Shown in pieces: positions 1 to 7,921 of a stretch of DNA of 64,000 nucleotides; position 1 is the stretch's first letter, and each line of letters starts with the position of its first letter. The translations under genes and the position numbers were made by a program. The notes under the pieces are model-generated. The model did no database searches, had not been told where the DNA came from, and was given only the letters and a program-made list of their open reading frames with translations. Source of the stretch: Teichococcus rhizosphaerae (GTDB lineage Bacteria; Pseudomonadota; Alphaproteobacteria; Acetobacterales; Acetobacteraceae); NCBI RefSeq assembly GCF_002631185.1, contig NZ_PDNU01000010.1, positions 1 to 64,000 of the forward strand, given 5' to 3'.

Positions 1-6
1 CGCCCC

Positions 7-660
7 TCAGGGCGCGGCCTCCCGCAGATGGGCCACCACCAGGTCCAGGGCCTGCTCCAGGCAGCCCTTGAAGAAGTGGTCCGTGCCGGGAAACACCACC
101 ACCGGGTGCTGGCGCGGGCGCCCCCATTCCAGAAGCGCGGAAAGGGGCGCCATCGCGTCCTCCTCCCCGTGCAGCAGCAGCGCGCGGCGGGGGATCGGCA
201 TCGCCTCGTAGTTCCGCCCGCCGGGCACGGTGCCGACCGGCAGCCCCATCAGCACGATGGCCGCCGCGGGCGCCGCCGCCGCCTCCAGCCGGCAGGCGAG
301 CCGCGCATAGACATGGGCGCCGAAGGAGAAGCCCACCAGCGCCAGCGGCAGCCCCGGATGCTGCGCGCGCAGATGGGCGGCGACGGCCAGCGCGTCCTCC
401 GCCTCGCCGATCCCGTGGTCGTATGTACCCTCCGAGCCATCCACGCCCCGGAAGCTGGGCCGCGCCGCGATCCAGCCCGCCGCGCCCAGCCGCCGCGCCG
501 CGCTGTGCGGGACGATGTGGCGCGGCGAGCCGCCCAGCAGCGGCTGCGGGTGGCTGACCAGCGCGATGCCGCGCGGCGCCCCGGAAGGCAGGCTGAGGAG
601 GAATTGCAGCTTGCCGGCGGGTCCGTCGATCAGGACCGGAGGGGGGCGGGAAAGGGACAT
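7..660 (-). CDS. alpha/beta hydrolase (dienelactone-hydrolase-like)
   Basis: A 217-residue serine hydrolase of the alpha/beta fold. Visible catalytic elements are the nucleophile elbow GFSFG with Ser112, an acid in LLLHGEEDAM (Asp168) and a histidine in PGTDHFF (His195), in the expected order and spacing. The N-terminal part carries the SHPQPLLGGS stretch typical of small bacterial hydrolases that lack a lid domain. There is no signal peptide, so it is probably cytosolic. It is transcribed away from the curli operon, and the 275-base gap between them must hold both promoters. The substrate cannot be read from the sequence; an esterase or thioesterase role is a guess. Confidence 0.85.
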   Translation of the reverse strand: MSLSRPPPVLIDGPAGKLQFLLSLPSGAPRGIALVSHPQPLLGGSPRHIVPHSAARRLGAAGWIAARPSFRGVDGSEGTYDHGIGEAEDALAVAAHLRAQHPGLPLALVGFSFGAHVYARLACRLEAAAAPAAAIVLMGLPVGTVPGGRNYEAMPIPRRALLLHGEEDAMAPLSALLEWGRPRQHPVVVFPGTDHFFKGCLEQALDLVVAHLREAAP

Positions 661-803
661 CGCGCTCAGGCACCCTGGCAGTGGCGGCCTGCCCTCGGCG
701 GCGAGAGGGGAGGCTGGAGGGCGCGATCATGGCGCCCCGGTGCCGGCTGCTCCAGCCTCACCCGCCACGCCAGGGGGTGGCGCGGTGCAAGCCACGGTTT
801 CGC

Positions 804-898
804 ATTAACTTTTTTGACGCGGGTGTGACGGGTCCTTGCTTCCAGGGGGTTAATGAAAGGTTGCAGCCCAGGAAAGAATCTCGCTAAACGGGATTAAC
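804..898. promoter_or_regulatory. candidate control region of curli operon: three spaced ATTAAC boxes
   Basis: In an AT-richer stretch upstream of csgF the hexamer ATTAAC occurs at 804-809, in inverted form (GTTAAT) at 849-854, and again at 893-898, at 44-45-base intervals. A TTGACG -35-like hexamer lies at 814-819, but I see no convincing partner -10 box. The composition differs sharply from the surrounding coding DNA. Treating the boxes as regulator sites is inference. Confidence 0.35.
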
Positions 899-935
899 GC
901 CGAATTAGTCTAAAAAAATATACCGGAGCACAGGA

Positions 936-1397
936 ATGATAAGCCCCCGCGCCCTGATCCGCTGCCGCCTCCTGGCGGCAGGCCTTTTCATCATCGGCTC
1001 CGCTCCGGCCGCCATGGCGCGGGACCTCGTCTATACGCCGGTCAACCCTTCCTTCGGCGGCAGCCCGCTCAACGGAAGCTACCTGCTCGGCCTGGCCGGG
1101 GCGAACAACCACCGCTTCACCGAAAGCCCGCAGGCGAAGCGGGACCGGCTCGCGGTCACCGACACCACCTCGGCCGCGCAGCAATTCACCAACCAGATCA
1201 CCGCCAGCCTGCTGAGCCAGATCGCCTCGACGGTGGGCCAGCAGATCCTCGGCGAGAATGCCCGGGACAGCGGCACCTTCACCATGGGCAGCACGACGGT
1301 GAACTTCAACCGCGTGGGCGGGCAGATCGACATCGACATCGCGGACGCGGCCTCGGGCGGCCGCACCAACATCAAGATCCCCGCGCCCCAGTTCTGA
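936..1397 (+). CDS. csgF: curli assembly protein CsgF
   Basis: A 153-residue exported protein. After a signal peptide (about residues 1-28, ending AMARD) comes LVYTPVNPSFGGSPLNGSYLL, shown here in two pieces: LVYTPVNPSFGG and SPLNGSYLL. This is the diagnostic N-terminal CsgF motif that docks into the CsgG pore. In characterised systems CsgF sits at the cell surface and couples the CsgG channel to nucleation of curlin. GGAG at 925-928 gives a good ribosome site 7 bases before the ATG. It is the first gene of the operon and csgG follows after 11 bases. Length and motif fit the family; confidence is high. Confidence 0.93.
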   Translation: MISPRALIRCRLLAAGLFIIGSAPAAMARDLVYTPVNPSFGGSPLNGSYLLGLAGANNHRFTESPQAKRDRLAVTDTTSAAQQFTNQITASLLSQIASTVGQQILGENARDSGTFTMGSTTVNFNRVGGQIDIDIADAASGGRTNIKIPAPQF

Positions 1398-1408
1398 AGG
1401 TTCCCCAC

Positions 1409-2341
1409 ATGTCCAAGCGCGTTGCCCTTGCCCTGTCCCTGGGCATGCTGAGCCTTGCCGCCTGCGGCACGGCGCCGGCGAGCATGATGGCCGAACGCCC
1501 GACGCTCGGCGCCCGGCCGCAATCGACCGACGAGCTCCGCTCCCTGCCGCAGCCGCGGCAGAGGATCGACGTCGCGGTGTTCAACTTCCAGGACCAGACG
1601 GGGCAGCACCGCCCCAACGAGAACTTCGCCGAGTATTCCTTCGCCGTCACGCAGGGCGGCGCGAGCATCCTGATCAACGCGCTGAAGGAGGCGGGCGGCG
1701 GGAACCGCTGGTTCAACGTTCTCGAGCGCAACCGCCTGGGCGACCTGCTGCAGGAGCGCCAGATCATCCGCGCCAACCGCTCCGAGCATGTCGGCGCGAG
1801 CGGCCAGCCATTGCCGCCCATCGCGCCGCTGCGCAACGCGGGCGTCATGCTCACCGGCGGCATCATCGGCTATGACAGCAACATCCTGACGGGCGGCGCG
1901 GGCGCGAGCTTCCTCGGCATCGGCGCGCATGTCGACTACCGCCGCGACAATGTCAGCGTCTATCTCCGCGCCGTCAGCGTGGCGACGGGCGAGGTGCTCG
2001 TCAGCGTCACCGCGGACAAGACCATCTACTCGGTCGGCCTGCAGGGCATGGCCAACCGCTATGTCGGCTGGAACAAGCTGCTCCAGATCGAGGCGGGCAC
2101 CACCACCAACGAACCCCGCCAGCTCGCGGTGCGCCAGGCGATCGAGAAGGCGGTCCACGCCATGATCGTCGAGGGCGCCTCCAAGGGATACTGGCAGTTC
2201 GCCGACGAGAACCAGGGACGCGCGGTCATCCAGGAGCACCTGGCGACCCGCGACGGCGAAATTCCGCCATCCGTGACCGCGCAGGCCCCGACGGGCGGCC
2301 CGGGCAAGGCTGACGGCGCGCGCCCGGAGGGGCGCATCTGA
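1409..2341 (+). CDS. csgG: curli secretion channel lipoprotein CsgG
   Basis: A 310-residue outer-membrane lipoprotein that forms the curli secretion pore. The lipobox LAAC places the lipidated cysteine at residue 19, and the mature part starts with IDVAVFNFQDQTGQ, the conserved CsgG opening. NRWFNVLERNRLGDLLQERQ and the Gly-rich TGGIIGYDSN segment are also family hallmarks. The C-terminus is extended and polar. It is 11 bases behind csgF and 52 bases ahead of the curlin gene, so one transcript is likely. The gene order csgF-csgG-curlin differs from the enterobacterial csgDEFG/csgBAC split. Confidence 0.94.
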   Translation: MSKRVALALSLGMLSLAACGTAPASMMAERPTLGARPQSTDELRSLPQPRQRIDVAVFNFQDQTGQHRPNENFAEYSFAVTQGGASILINALKEAGGGNRWFNVLERNRLGDLLQERQIIRANRSEHVGASGQPLPPIAPLRNAGVMLTGGIIGYDSNILTGGAGASFLGIGAHVDYRRDNVSVYLRAVSVATGEVLVSVTADKTIYSVGLQGMANRYVGWNKLLQIEAGTTTNEPRQLAVRQAIEKAVHAMIVEGASKGYWQFADENQGRAVIQEHLATRDGEIPPSVTAQAPTGGPGKADGARPEGRI

Positions 2342-2393
2342 GCCTCCGACCAGTCACCACCACCACCAGCACACACACACAAGGGAAGCGTAC

Positions 2394-3284
2394 ATGCGCA
2401 AGATCCTCCTCGCCACGGTTGCCACCTTCGCCCTGGCCAGCGGCGCCCTGACCAGCGGCGCCCTCGCCGGCAGCGACAACGTCGCCTACATCAACCAGGT
2501 CGGCGGCTCCGACAACGACGCGGTGCAGATCCAGGCCGGCAGCGGCAACGACGCCAACGCCTACCAGTGGGGCAGCCAGTACTACACCGCCACCCAGGGC
2601 CAGGACGGCCACCGCAACGAGGCCGCCTCGGTCCAGAAGGGCCTGGGCTACCGCTCCTCGGTGACGCAGACCCAGGCGGGCGACCGCAACGGCGCCTCGG
2701 CCACGCAGAACACCGCGCGCCACAGCAGCATCACCCAGAAGCAGACGGGCGACGACAACGTCGCGGCCGCCTCGCAGTCGGGCGACCTGTTCCTGGCCAC
2801 CCACAACGCCATCACCCAGACCCAGGCGGGCGACGCCAACCTGGCCACCGCGACGCAGGCGGGCTCCGGCCGCGTCACCATCGGGCAGACCCAGAGCGGC
2901 AACGGCAACGTCGCCAGCGCGACGCAGACGGGCGCCTCCTACAACAGCACCATCACCCAGACCCAGGCGGGCAACGGCAACAAGGCCACCGGCGAGCAGT
3001 TCTTCGCCGTCGGCAGCCAGATCACGCAGGGCCAGAGCGGCGACCGCCACGAATCCATCGCCTACCAGGGCGCCGTGGTGGGCAGCACGATCACCCACAC
3101 CCAGAGCGGCTACGGCAACTTCGCCGACTCCAGCATGACCGGCCAGCTCGGCAGCATCCAGCTCGTGGTGCAGACCGGCCGGAACGGCGACGCCATCCAG
3201 CGCATGGGCGGCCTGGGCAGCCACAACACCCAGACCGTCCACCAGAGCGGCAACGGCAACCACGCCTCGCAGACGCAGCGCTGA
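2394..3284 (+). CDS. major curlin-repeat amyloid subunit (CsgA-like)
   Basis: A 296-residue secreted protein: signal peptide of about 25 residues (ends GALAG), then roughly ten to twelve imperfect curlin repeats of the form (I/V)TQxQxGxxNxAxxxQ, for example ITQTQAGDANLATATQ and IGQTQSGNGNVASATQ. The regularly placed Gln and Asn residues form the ladders of the amyloid core in known curlins. It is nearly twice the length of E. coli CsgA, which has five repeats, so it could build a longer fibre subunit. It follows csgG and precedes a strong hairpin. Whether it or the next gene is the nucleator cannot be settled from sequence. Confidence 0.88.
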   Translation: MRKILLATVATFALASGALTSGALAGSDNVAYINQVGGSDNDAVQIQAGSGNDANAYQWGSQYYTATQGQDGHRNEAASVQKGLGYRSSVTQTQAGDRNGASATQNTARHSSITQKQTGDDNVAAASQSGDLFLATHNAITQTQAGDANLATATQAGSGRVTIGQTQSGNGNVASATQTGASYNSTITQTQAGNGNKATGEQFFAVGSQITQGQSGDRHESIAYQGAVVGSTITHTQSGYGNFADSSMTGQLGSIQLVVQTGRNGDAIQRMGGLGSHNTQTVHQSGNGNHASQTQR

Positions 3285-3292
3285 GCCGGAAC

Positions 3293-3323
3293 CGGCGGGG
3301 GAGGGGCTTGCCCTCCCCCGCCG
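3293..3323 (+). terminator. perfect 13-bp GC hairpin after the major curlin gene
   Basis: CGGCGGGGGAGGG (3293-3305) pairs with CCCTCCCCCGCCG (3311-3323) across a GCTTG loop, starting 8 bases after the curlin stop. No T-run follows, and the next gene's ribosome site begins just downstream. It could terminate part of the transcription or stabilise the upstream mRNA end, giving excess major curlin over the next gene's product. That role is inferred. Confidence 0.6.
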
Positions 3324-3349
3324 AACCAGAACCAAGCGGAGGACGGACG

Positions 3350-3709
3350 ATGCGCAGACTTCTCGCCTTGCTCGCCGCGCTGGCGCCCCTTCCGGCCGCC
3401 GCGCAGGACAGCGCGGTCTGGACGGAGCAGGCCAGTGCCCGGCTGATCGCCCGTGGCGGCGGAAACGCCTCCGGCATCGTCCAGGAAGGCGGCGGCAACA
3501 GCGCCGAGACCCTCCAGGCCGGGACCGGCAACCGCGCCGCCATCCGCCAGAGCGGCCATGGCAACCTCTCGGTCATCCGCCAGGCGGGCAGCGGCCACGA
3601 TGCCGAGACGCGGCAGGCGGGCGGCGCCGGCGTGGTCGTCACCCAGAGCGGCCGGGCGGGCTCGGTCCAGATCCAGCAATTCACGCCGGGCGCGGGCCAT
3701 GGCCGCTAG
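3350..3709 (+). CDS. small curlin-repeat protein (candidate minor subunit/nucleator)
   Basis: A 119-residue exported protein with a signal peptide ending PAAAQ (about residue 18). The mature part has tightly packed 11-residue repeats such as EGGGNSAETLQ, AGTGNRAAIRQ, SGHGNLSVIRQ and AGSGHDAETRQ, i.e. half the period of the larger curlin. The start was chosen for the AGCGGAGGA ribosome site 6 bases upstream. Position and size suggest a CsgB-like nucleator, but no sequence feature proves it. Its end overlaps the following gene by 11 bases, implying translational coupling. Confidence 0.75.
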   Translation: MRRLLALLAALAPLPAAAQDSAVWTEQASARLIARGGGNASGIVQEGGGNSAETLQAGTGNRAAIRQSGHGNLSVIRQAGSGHDAETRQAGGAGVVVTQSGRAGSVQIQQFTPGAGHGR

Positions 3710-4409
3710 GCTCGCCCTGGGTCTGGGCCTGGGTCTGGGTCTGGTCCTGCTGGCCGGGGCCGCGCCGGCCGCGGCGCAGCACCCGCAGGCGCTGCCGGGC
3801 CAGCCGGGCGTTCCCGCCGTCAGCTGCGGGCCGGGCAGCAACAGCCCGGCCTGCCAGGCCTTCCGGCAGGCGGCGCCGGGCGGTGCCATTCCCGGCATCG
3901 TCGCGCCTCGCCAGCCCGGGCCGCCCCCGGCGGGCCGGCCAGGCGGCGGCCCCGCGGCCCTGGACCTCGCGGCCCTGGACCTCGCTGGCCAGGACCTCGC
4001 CGCCCTGGGCGACACGGGGCCGCAGCGCGTCATGCCGCCCCGCATCCAGGCCTTCCTGCGGGACCGGCGGATCGACCCGCTGACCCGCGCCTATCTCGCG
4101 GCGCTGGGCGGCAGGAAGCAGGAGGCGTGGACGGTCCAGGACCTCGAGACGCTCACCGCCCTGGTTCCGACGCTGACCGAGCTGATGGTTCCCACCGCGC
4201 TGATCAGCGAGCTCTACGCCCATCTGGGGCTGGACCCGGCCAATCTGTTCGAGCCCCAGCTCGGCGATGGCTGGCAATCCGCCTCCCTGGCGCACGACCC
4301 GCGCAACCGCGTCCGCCGCAACGGGACGTGCCTGCGCCTGTCCGCCCTCGGCCGGTCGGACCCGTCGCAGGTCAGGGTGCAGGAGCTGCTGAGCTGCGGC
4401 GCGGAATAG
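3699..4409 (+). CDS. unrecognised exported protein, last gene of curli operon
   Basis: A 236-residue protein I do not recognise. It begins with a signal peptide whose hydrophobic core is built of repeated Leu-Gly pairs and ends GAAPAAAQ (about residue 27). A Pro/Gly-rich linker with a possible disulfide pair (CGPGSNSPAC) and a tandem pentapeptide repeat (AALDL, AALDL, AGQDL) follow. The C-terminal half is predicted soluble and helical, with two more cysteines (NGTCLRL and ELLSCGAE). It overlaps the small curlin gene by 11 bases, so it is probably coexpressed. A curli accessory or surface-anchoring role is inferred from location only. Confidence 0.6.
   Translation: MAARLALGLGLGLGLVLLAGAAPAAAQHPQALPGQPGVPAVSCGPGSNSPACQAFRQAAPGGAIPGIVAPRQPGPPPAGRPGGGPAALDLAALDLAGQDLAALGDTGPQRVMPPRIQAFLRDRRIDPLTRAYLAALGGRKQEAWTVQDLETLTALVPTLTELMVPTALISELYAHLGLDPANLFEPQLGDGWQSASLAHDPRNRVRRNGTCLRLSALGRSDPSQVRVQELLSCGAE
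3717..3746 (+). repeat. in-frame hexanucleotide repeat in a signal peptide
   Basis: CTGGGT-type hexamers occur about four and a half times in a row (CTGGGT, CTGGGC, CTGGGT, CTGGGT, CTGGTC), encoding alternating Leu-Gly in the hydrophobic core of the exported protein that starts at 3699. Copy-number change would lengthen or shorten the signal peptide without shifting frame. Confidence 0.7.
3954..4013 (+). repeat. 15-bp tandem repeat encoding AALDL-type pentapeptides
   Basis: Two identical copies of GCGGCCCTGGACCTC (3954-3968 and 3969-3983) are followed by two diverged copies to 4013. They encode AALDL, AALDL, AGQDL and AALGD in the linker of the unrecognised curli-operon protein. Confidence 0.75.
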
Positions 4410-4424
4410 GGGAAGGTCCCGCCC

Positions 4425-6002
4425 TCAGCCCTTGCGGACGTTCCAGAACAGCGGGAAGCCGCGCAGCACGCCCTGCAGGCTGGTGCTGTAGGCCGCCGCC
4501 TGGAGGAACTGCCCCGCCGGGATGTAGGGCACGTCCCGGAAGGCCTGGGCCTGCAGCCGCGCGGCCACGCGCTGCTGTTCCGCCAGCCCCGGCGCCGCGA
4601 ACCACTCCCCGATGAGCTTCTCCACCTCCGGCAGGTCCGGCCAGCCGGCCATGGCCTGGGCGCCGTTGCCGCGCAGCGGCGCGCTGAGCGCGGGGCTGGT
4701 CATGTCCACGCCCGTCAGCGCCGTCATGTAGCAGCTCCAGCCGCCATTCGCGACCGGCTCCCGGCTGGAGCGGCGGGCGGTCAGCGTGCCCCAGTCGGAC
4801 AGCTGGTAGTCGACGTTCATGCCGCATTTCCGCAGCATGTCGGCGGCCACCTCGCTCAGGCCATGGATGAAGGTGGGGTCCGTGGCGCCCAGCAGCACCA
4901 CCTTCTCGCCCTTGTAGCCGGCGGCCTCCAGCTCCCGCCTCACCTTGTCGTGGTCGCGCGGGCCCTGGAACACGCCCATGCCCTCGTCGCTCGCCATCGG
5001 CGTGCCGGGCGTGAAGAAGCCGACCGGCGCCTTCCACATCGCCGGGTCGTCGCCGGCCACCGCCATCATGTAGTCGGCCTGGTTGAAGGCGCCGAGCAGC
5101 GCGCGGCGGATGGCGGGGTTGTTGAAGGGCGCGTGCAGGTGGTTGAGCCGCATGAAGCACATCATGCCGGCCTGCTCCTGCACCGCGACCCGCACGTTGC
5201 GCATCCGCTTCAGCAGCGGCAGCATGTCGTTGGCGGCGAACTCCCACCAGTCCTGCTCGCCCGCGCGGAGGGCGCCGGCGGCGGTGGAGGCGTCGGGGAT
5301 GGTGGTCCATTCCACCCGGTCCACATGCACCACCTTGGGGCCGGCGGTGCCGTCCGCCGTGCCGGAGGAGCGCGGCACATAGCCCGCGAACCGCTCATAG
5401 ACGGCGCGCGCGCCGGAGACGCGCTCATCGGCCAGGAAGCGGAAGGGGCCGGAGCCCACCATCTCCGTCACCTGGGTGAAGGCATCGGTCCGCGCCAGCC
5501 GCTCGGGCATCATGACGGGCAGCAGCGGCGGCAGCTTGCCGAGCGCCTCGGGCAGCAGCGGGAAGGGGTGCCTCATGCGGAACCGGATGGTCCTGTCGTC
5601 CGGCGCCGAAAGCTCGTCGGTCGCGGCCAGCAGCGCCTGGCCGAAGGGGTCGCGCGCGCCCCAGCGGCGGATGCTCGCCACGCAGTCCCGCGCCAGGACC
5701 TTCTCGCCATCGTGCCACATCAGCCCGTCGCGCAGGGTCAGCCGCCAGAGGCGCCCCTCCTGCTCGGTGACATGGCCCTCCACCATCTGCGGCGAGACGC
5801 GGAAGTTGCTGTCATGGCCGTAGAGCATGTCGAACACCATGTAGCCATGGTTCCGCGTCGCGTAGGCCAGGCTGAAGATGGGGTCGATGAAGCTCAGATC
5901 CGTCTGCGGGATGAAGCGCAGCACCTTGCCCTGCTGCGCGAGCCCGAGCGAGGGGGCGGCGAGCGCCGCCGCTCCCGCCGCGAGAAATGTACGACGCTTC
6001 AT
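4425..6002 (-). CDS. ABC transporter substrate-binding protein, family 5 (peptide/opine/nickel type)
   Basis: A 525-residue periplasmic binding protein. The signal peptide is MKRRTFLAAGAAALAAPSLG with a cleavage site near LAQQ. Family-5 landmarks include the early RFIPQTDLSFIDPIF segment, LRDGLMWHDGEKV and the C-terminal GVLRGFPLFWNVRKG. It would capture a small peptide-like ligand for an ABC importer, but no permease or ATPase gene lies nearby. It is the last gene of a minus-strand operon with a short-chain dehydrogenase and a polysaccharide-deacetylase-like hydrolase, suggesting the ligand is the substrate of those enzymes. It has two close paralogues in this window, at 14909-16492 and 57523-59112. 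Confidence 0.92.
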   Translation of the reverse strand: MKRRTFLAAGAAALAAPSLGLAQQGKVLRFIPQTDLSFIDPIFSLAYATRNHGYMVFDMLYGHDSNFRVSPQMVEGHVTEQEGRLWRLTLRDGLMWHDGEKVLARDCVASIRRWGARDPFGQALLAATDELSAPDDRTIRFRMRHPFPLLPEALGKLPPLLPVMMPERLARTDAFTQVTEMVGSGPFRFLADERVSGARAVYERFAGYVPRSSGTADGTAGPKVVHVDRVEWTTIPDASTAAGALRAGEQDWWEFAANDMLPLLKRMRNVRVAVQEQAGMMCFMRLNHLHAPFNNPAIRRALLGAFNQADYMMAVAGDDPAMWKAPVGFFTPGTPMASDEGMGVFQGPRDHDKVRRELEAAGYKGEKVVLLGATDPTFIHGLSEVAADMLRKCGMNVDYQLSDWGTLTARRSSREPVANGGWSCYMTALTGVDMTSPALSAPLRGNGAQAMAGWPDLPEVEKLIGEWFAAPGLAEQQRVAARLQAQAFRDVPYIPAGQFLQAAAYSTSLQGVLRGFPLFWNVRKG

Positions 6003-6043
6003 GTTGCTGCTCCTGCTGGATGGGATGTCGCGGCCGCGCGGGT

Positions 6044-6811
6044 TCAGGCGCCCGCCGCCAGCGGCGCGGCGCGCGCGGTGAGCCAGCCGCCATCGACCAC
6101 CAGCACCTGCCCGGTGACGAAGGAGGCGTCCTCCGAGGCCAGGAAGGCCGCGACGGAGGCGATCTCCTCCGGCCGCCCGGCGCGCCGCAGCGGCGTGGGC
6201 GCCAGCATGTTCGCCAGGTAGTGCGGGTTCCTCAGGGAGTTCGCCGTCATCGGCGTCTCGATCACGCCGGGGGCGATGGCGTTCACCAGGATGCCCTCCG
6301 GCCCCAGGTCGCAGGCGAGCTGGCGGGTGAGCTGCGCCACGCCCGCCTTGGCCACCGCATAGGCCGCCGTGCCCGGATAGCCGACGAGGCCGAAGATGGA
6401 GGAGATGTTGATGATGCGCCCGCCCGGCCGGGCCAGGTGCGGCAGGCAGTCCCGCGTCACGCGCAGCACCGCCTTGAGGTTGATGTCGATGAAGCGGTCG
6501 ATCAGCGCGTCGTCGGACTCCGCCAGCGTCCGGCTGCCGCCGATGCCGGCATTGTTCACCAGGATGTCGAGCCGCCCATGGGCGCCAAGCGCCGCCGCGG
6601 CGAGCCGGGCGCCGGCGTCCCTGTCGTCCAGGTCGAGCACCAGCGCGGTGCCGCCCGCCTCGCGCGCGGTGTTCTCCACCTCGGGCGAGCGGTCGGCCAG
6701 CAGGACGCGCGCGCCGTCGCGCGCCAGGCGCAGGGCCGTCGCGGCGCCGATGCCGCCGGCGGCGCCGGTGACGATGGCCACGCGGCCGGACAGGCGGGGT
6801 TGTTCGGTCAC
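6044..6811 (-). CDS. short-chain dehydrogenase/reductase
   Basis: A 255-residue classical SDR. The NAD(P)-binding motif TGAAGGIG lies near residue 16, followed by NNAGIG and the catalytic Ser plus YAVAK tetrad, with a GQVLVVDGG C-terminal strand. The family oxidises or reduces alcohol/ketone groups in the cytoplasm. It sits 16 bases behind the deacetylase-like gene and 41 bases ahead of the family-5 binding protein in the same operon. Fold and cofactor use are certain; the substrate is unknown. Confidence 0.92.
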   Translation of the reverse strand: MTEQPRLSGRVAIVTGAAGGIGAATALRLARDGARVLLADRSPEVENTAREAGGTALVLDLDDRDAGARLAAAALGAHGRLDILVNNAGIGGSRTLAESDDALIDRFIDINLKAVLRVTRDCLPHLARPGGRIINISSIFGLVGYPGTAAYAVAKAGVAQLTRQLACDLGPEGILVNAIAPGVIETPMTANSLRNPHYLANMLAPTPLRRAGRPEEIASVAAFLASEDASFVTGQVLVVDGGWLTARAAPLAAGA

Positions 6812-6827
6812 GGCGGTTCCTCCTCCC

Positions 6828-7661
6828 TCAGCCGCCCTGCCGGGCGCGGAATTCCTGCTGGAGCTCGTCGAGGGTGAGGAATGCCGCGCCCATCCGGCCG
6901 AGCCCGTCGATCAGCTTCTCCATCATCAGCATGCGGTGGCCGCGGCCGCTGACGTAAGGGTGGAAGGTGAAGACCAGGGCGCCCCATTCCGTGGTGCGCG
7001 TCATGTACTCGAAATCGGCCAGCCAGTTGGCGAGCACCGCATCGGCATTGGCCAGGCCCGGCATGATGCCGGCGGGGGTGCGGAAGAACTCGAAATGCGG
7101 ATGGTCGTCGAGCGACCAGCTGATGGGCACCTCGACCAGGTCCGTCGTCTCGCCGAAGGCCAGTGGCGCATCCACCGCCACCCTGTCGCCCCTGCGGGCG
7201 AAGTAGGGCTCGCAGTCATGGCCCATCATGCTGCTGTCATAGCGGCAGCCATGCTGGATCATCAGGTCGATGCTCTGCGCGCTGAGGTCCCAGGCGGGGG
7301 AGCGGTATCCGGCCGGGCCCCGCCCCGTCAGGCGCCGGATGGATTCCACGGCGCGGGCGAATTCCTCCGCCTCCCGCTGCGGCGGCAGCTCGGCGGGCGG
7401 GACATGGCTCCAGCCATGGTGGCCGATCTCGTGGCCGCCGGCCACCACGCGCTCGCAGGCTTCCGGGTAGGTCTCGATGACGACGCCGGGGATGTACCAG
7501 CTGCCGCGGATGCCGCGGCTGGCGAGCAGGTCCAGGATGCGCCGGGCGCCGACGATGCCGAACTCGCCGCGCGAGATCGGCGTCGGCGTCATCATCCCGC
7601 GCGAGGCGAAGCCGGACCAGGTGTCGAAATCGTAGGAAAGGCAGGCGATGTGACGGGCCAA
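6828..7661 (-). CDS. polysaccharide deacetylase family protein (NodB/PuuE-like)
   Basis: A 277-residue carbohydrate esterase 4-type protein. It opens with CLSYDFDTWSGF, whose Asp-Phe-Asp is the metal/base motif, followed by the metal-binding HEIGHHGWSH motif and a C-terminal FTFHPYVSGR segment. I chose the TTG start at 7661 because GGGAGGA lies 8 bases upstream; the longer reading frame upstream encodes low-complexity Arg/Pro sequence. Family members remove N-acyl groups from polysaccharides, or, in the PuuE branch, open cyclic ureides such as allantoin. The operon with an SDR and a binding protein favours a small-molecule substrate, but this is not proven. Confidence 0.85.
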   Translation of the reverse strand: MARHIACLSYDFDTWSGFASRGMMTPTPISRGEFGIVGARRILDLLASRGIRGSWYIPGVVIETYPEACERVVAGGHEIGHHGWSHVPPAELPPQREAEEFARAVESIRRLTGRGPAGYRSPAWDLSAQSIDLMIQHGCRYDSSMMGHDCEPYFARRGDRVAVDAPLAFGETTDLVEVPISWSLDDHPHFEFFRTPAGIMPGLANADAVLANWLADFEYMTRTTEWGALVFTFHPYVSGRGHRMLMMEKLIDGLGRMGAAFLTLDELQQEFRARQGG

Positions 7662-7778
7662 GCGGCAAGTCCTCCCATGGGCGGGCCGGCTTCCGGCGGG
7701 GGCGGCGCGGGTTCCGGTGCCGCGGGTTGGCGGCGAGGCTGTCCGCTCGCGGCCGGGCAACGGGGTCTCCCGCCTCCG

Positions 7779-7837
7779 TATCGGCATGCGATATCATCCC
7801 ATCGGGTTATCGTGTTGGAGAGCGCCCACCCTGTCAA
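7779..7837 (-). promoter_or_regulatory. candidate promoter/operator of the deacetylase operon
   Basis: On the minus strand a TTGACA hexamer lies at 7837-7832. Weak -10 candidates (CACGAT at 17-base spacing, or GATAAC further on) follow. Just downstream, TATCG and CGATA at 7779-7793 form a small inverted repeat around GCATG, placed where a repressor could block the promoter. Confidence 0.35.
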
Positions 7838-7921
7838 TGCGGGCATTGCCCGTCGCGCCGGAGGGCCGGCATCCCGGTGCGGGGCTGTCCGCGCCGGGAT
7901 GGAAGCGGAAGGCGGCCGGGC

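Noticed and set aside
28-828. Long plus-strand frame of 266 codons at the left end
   Set aside because: It runs antisense to the alpha/beta hydrolase, is Arg/His/Gln-rich and has no domain; high-GC shadow frame.
2394-3284. Curlin repeat DNA as a CRISPR or tandem DNA repeat array
   Set aside because: The repetition is at protein level in an exported curlin-repeat protein; DNA units are too diverged and have no spacers.
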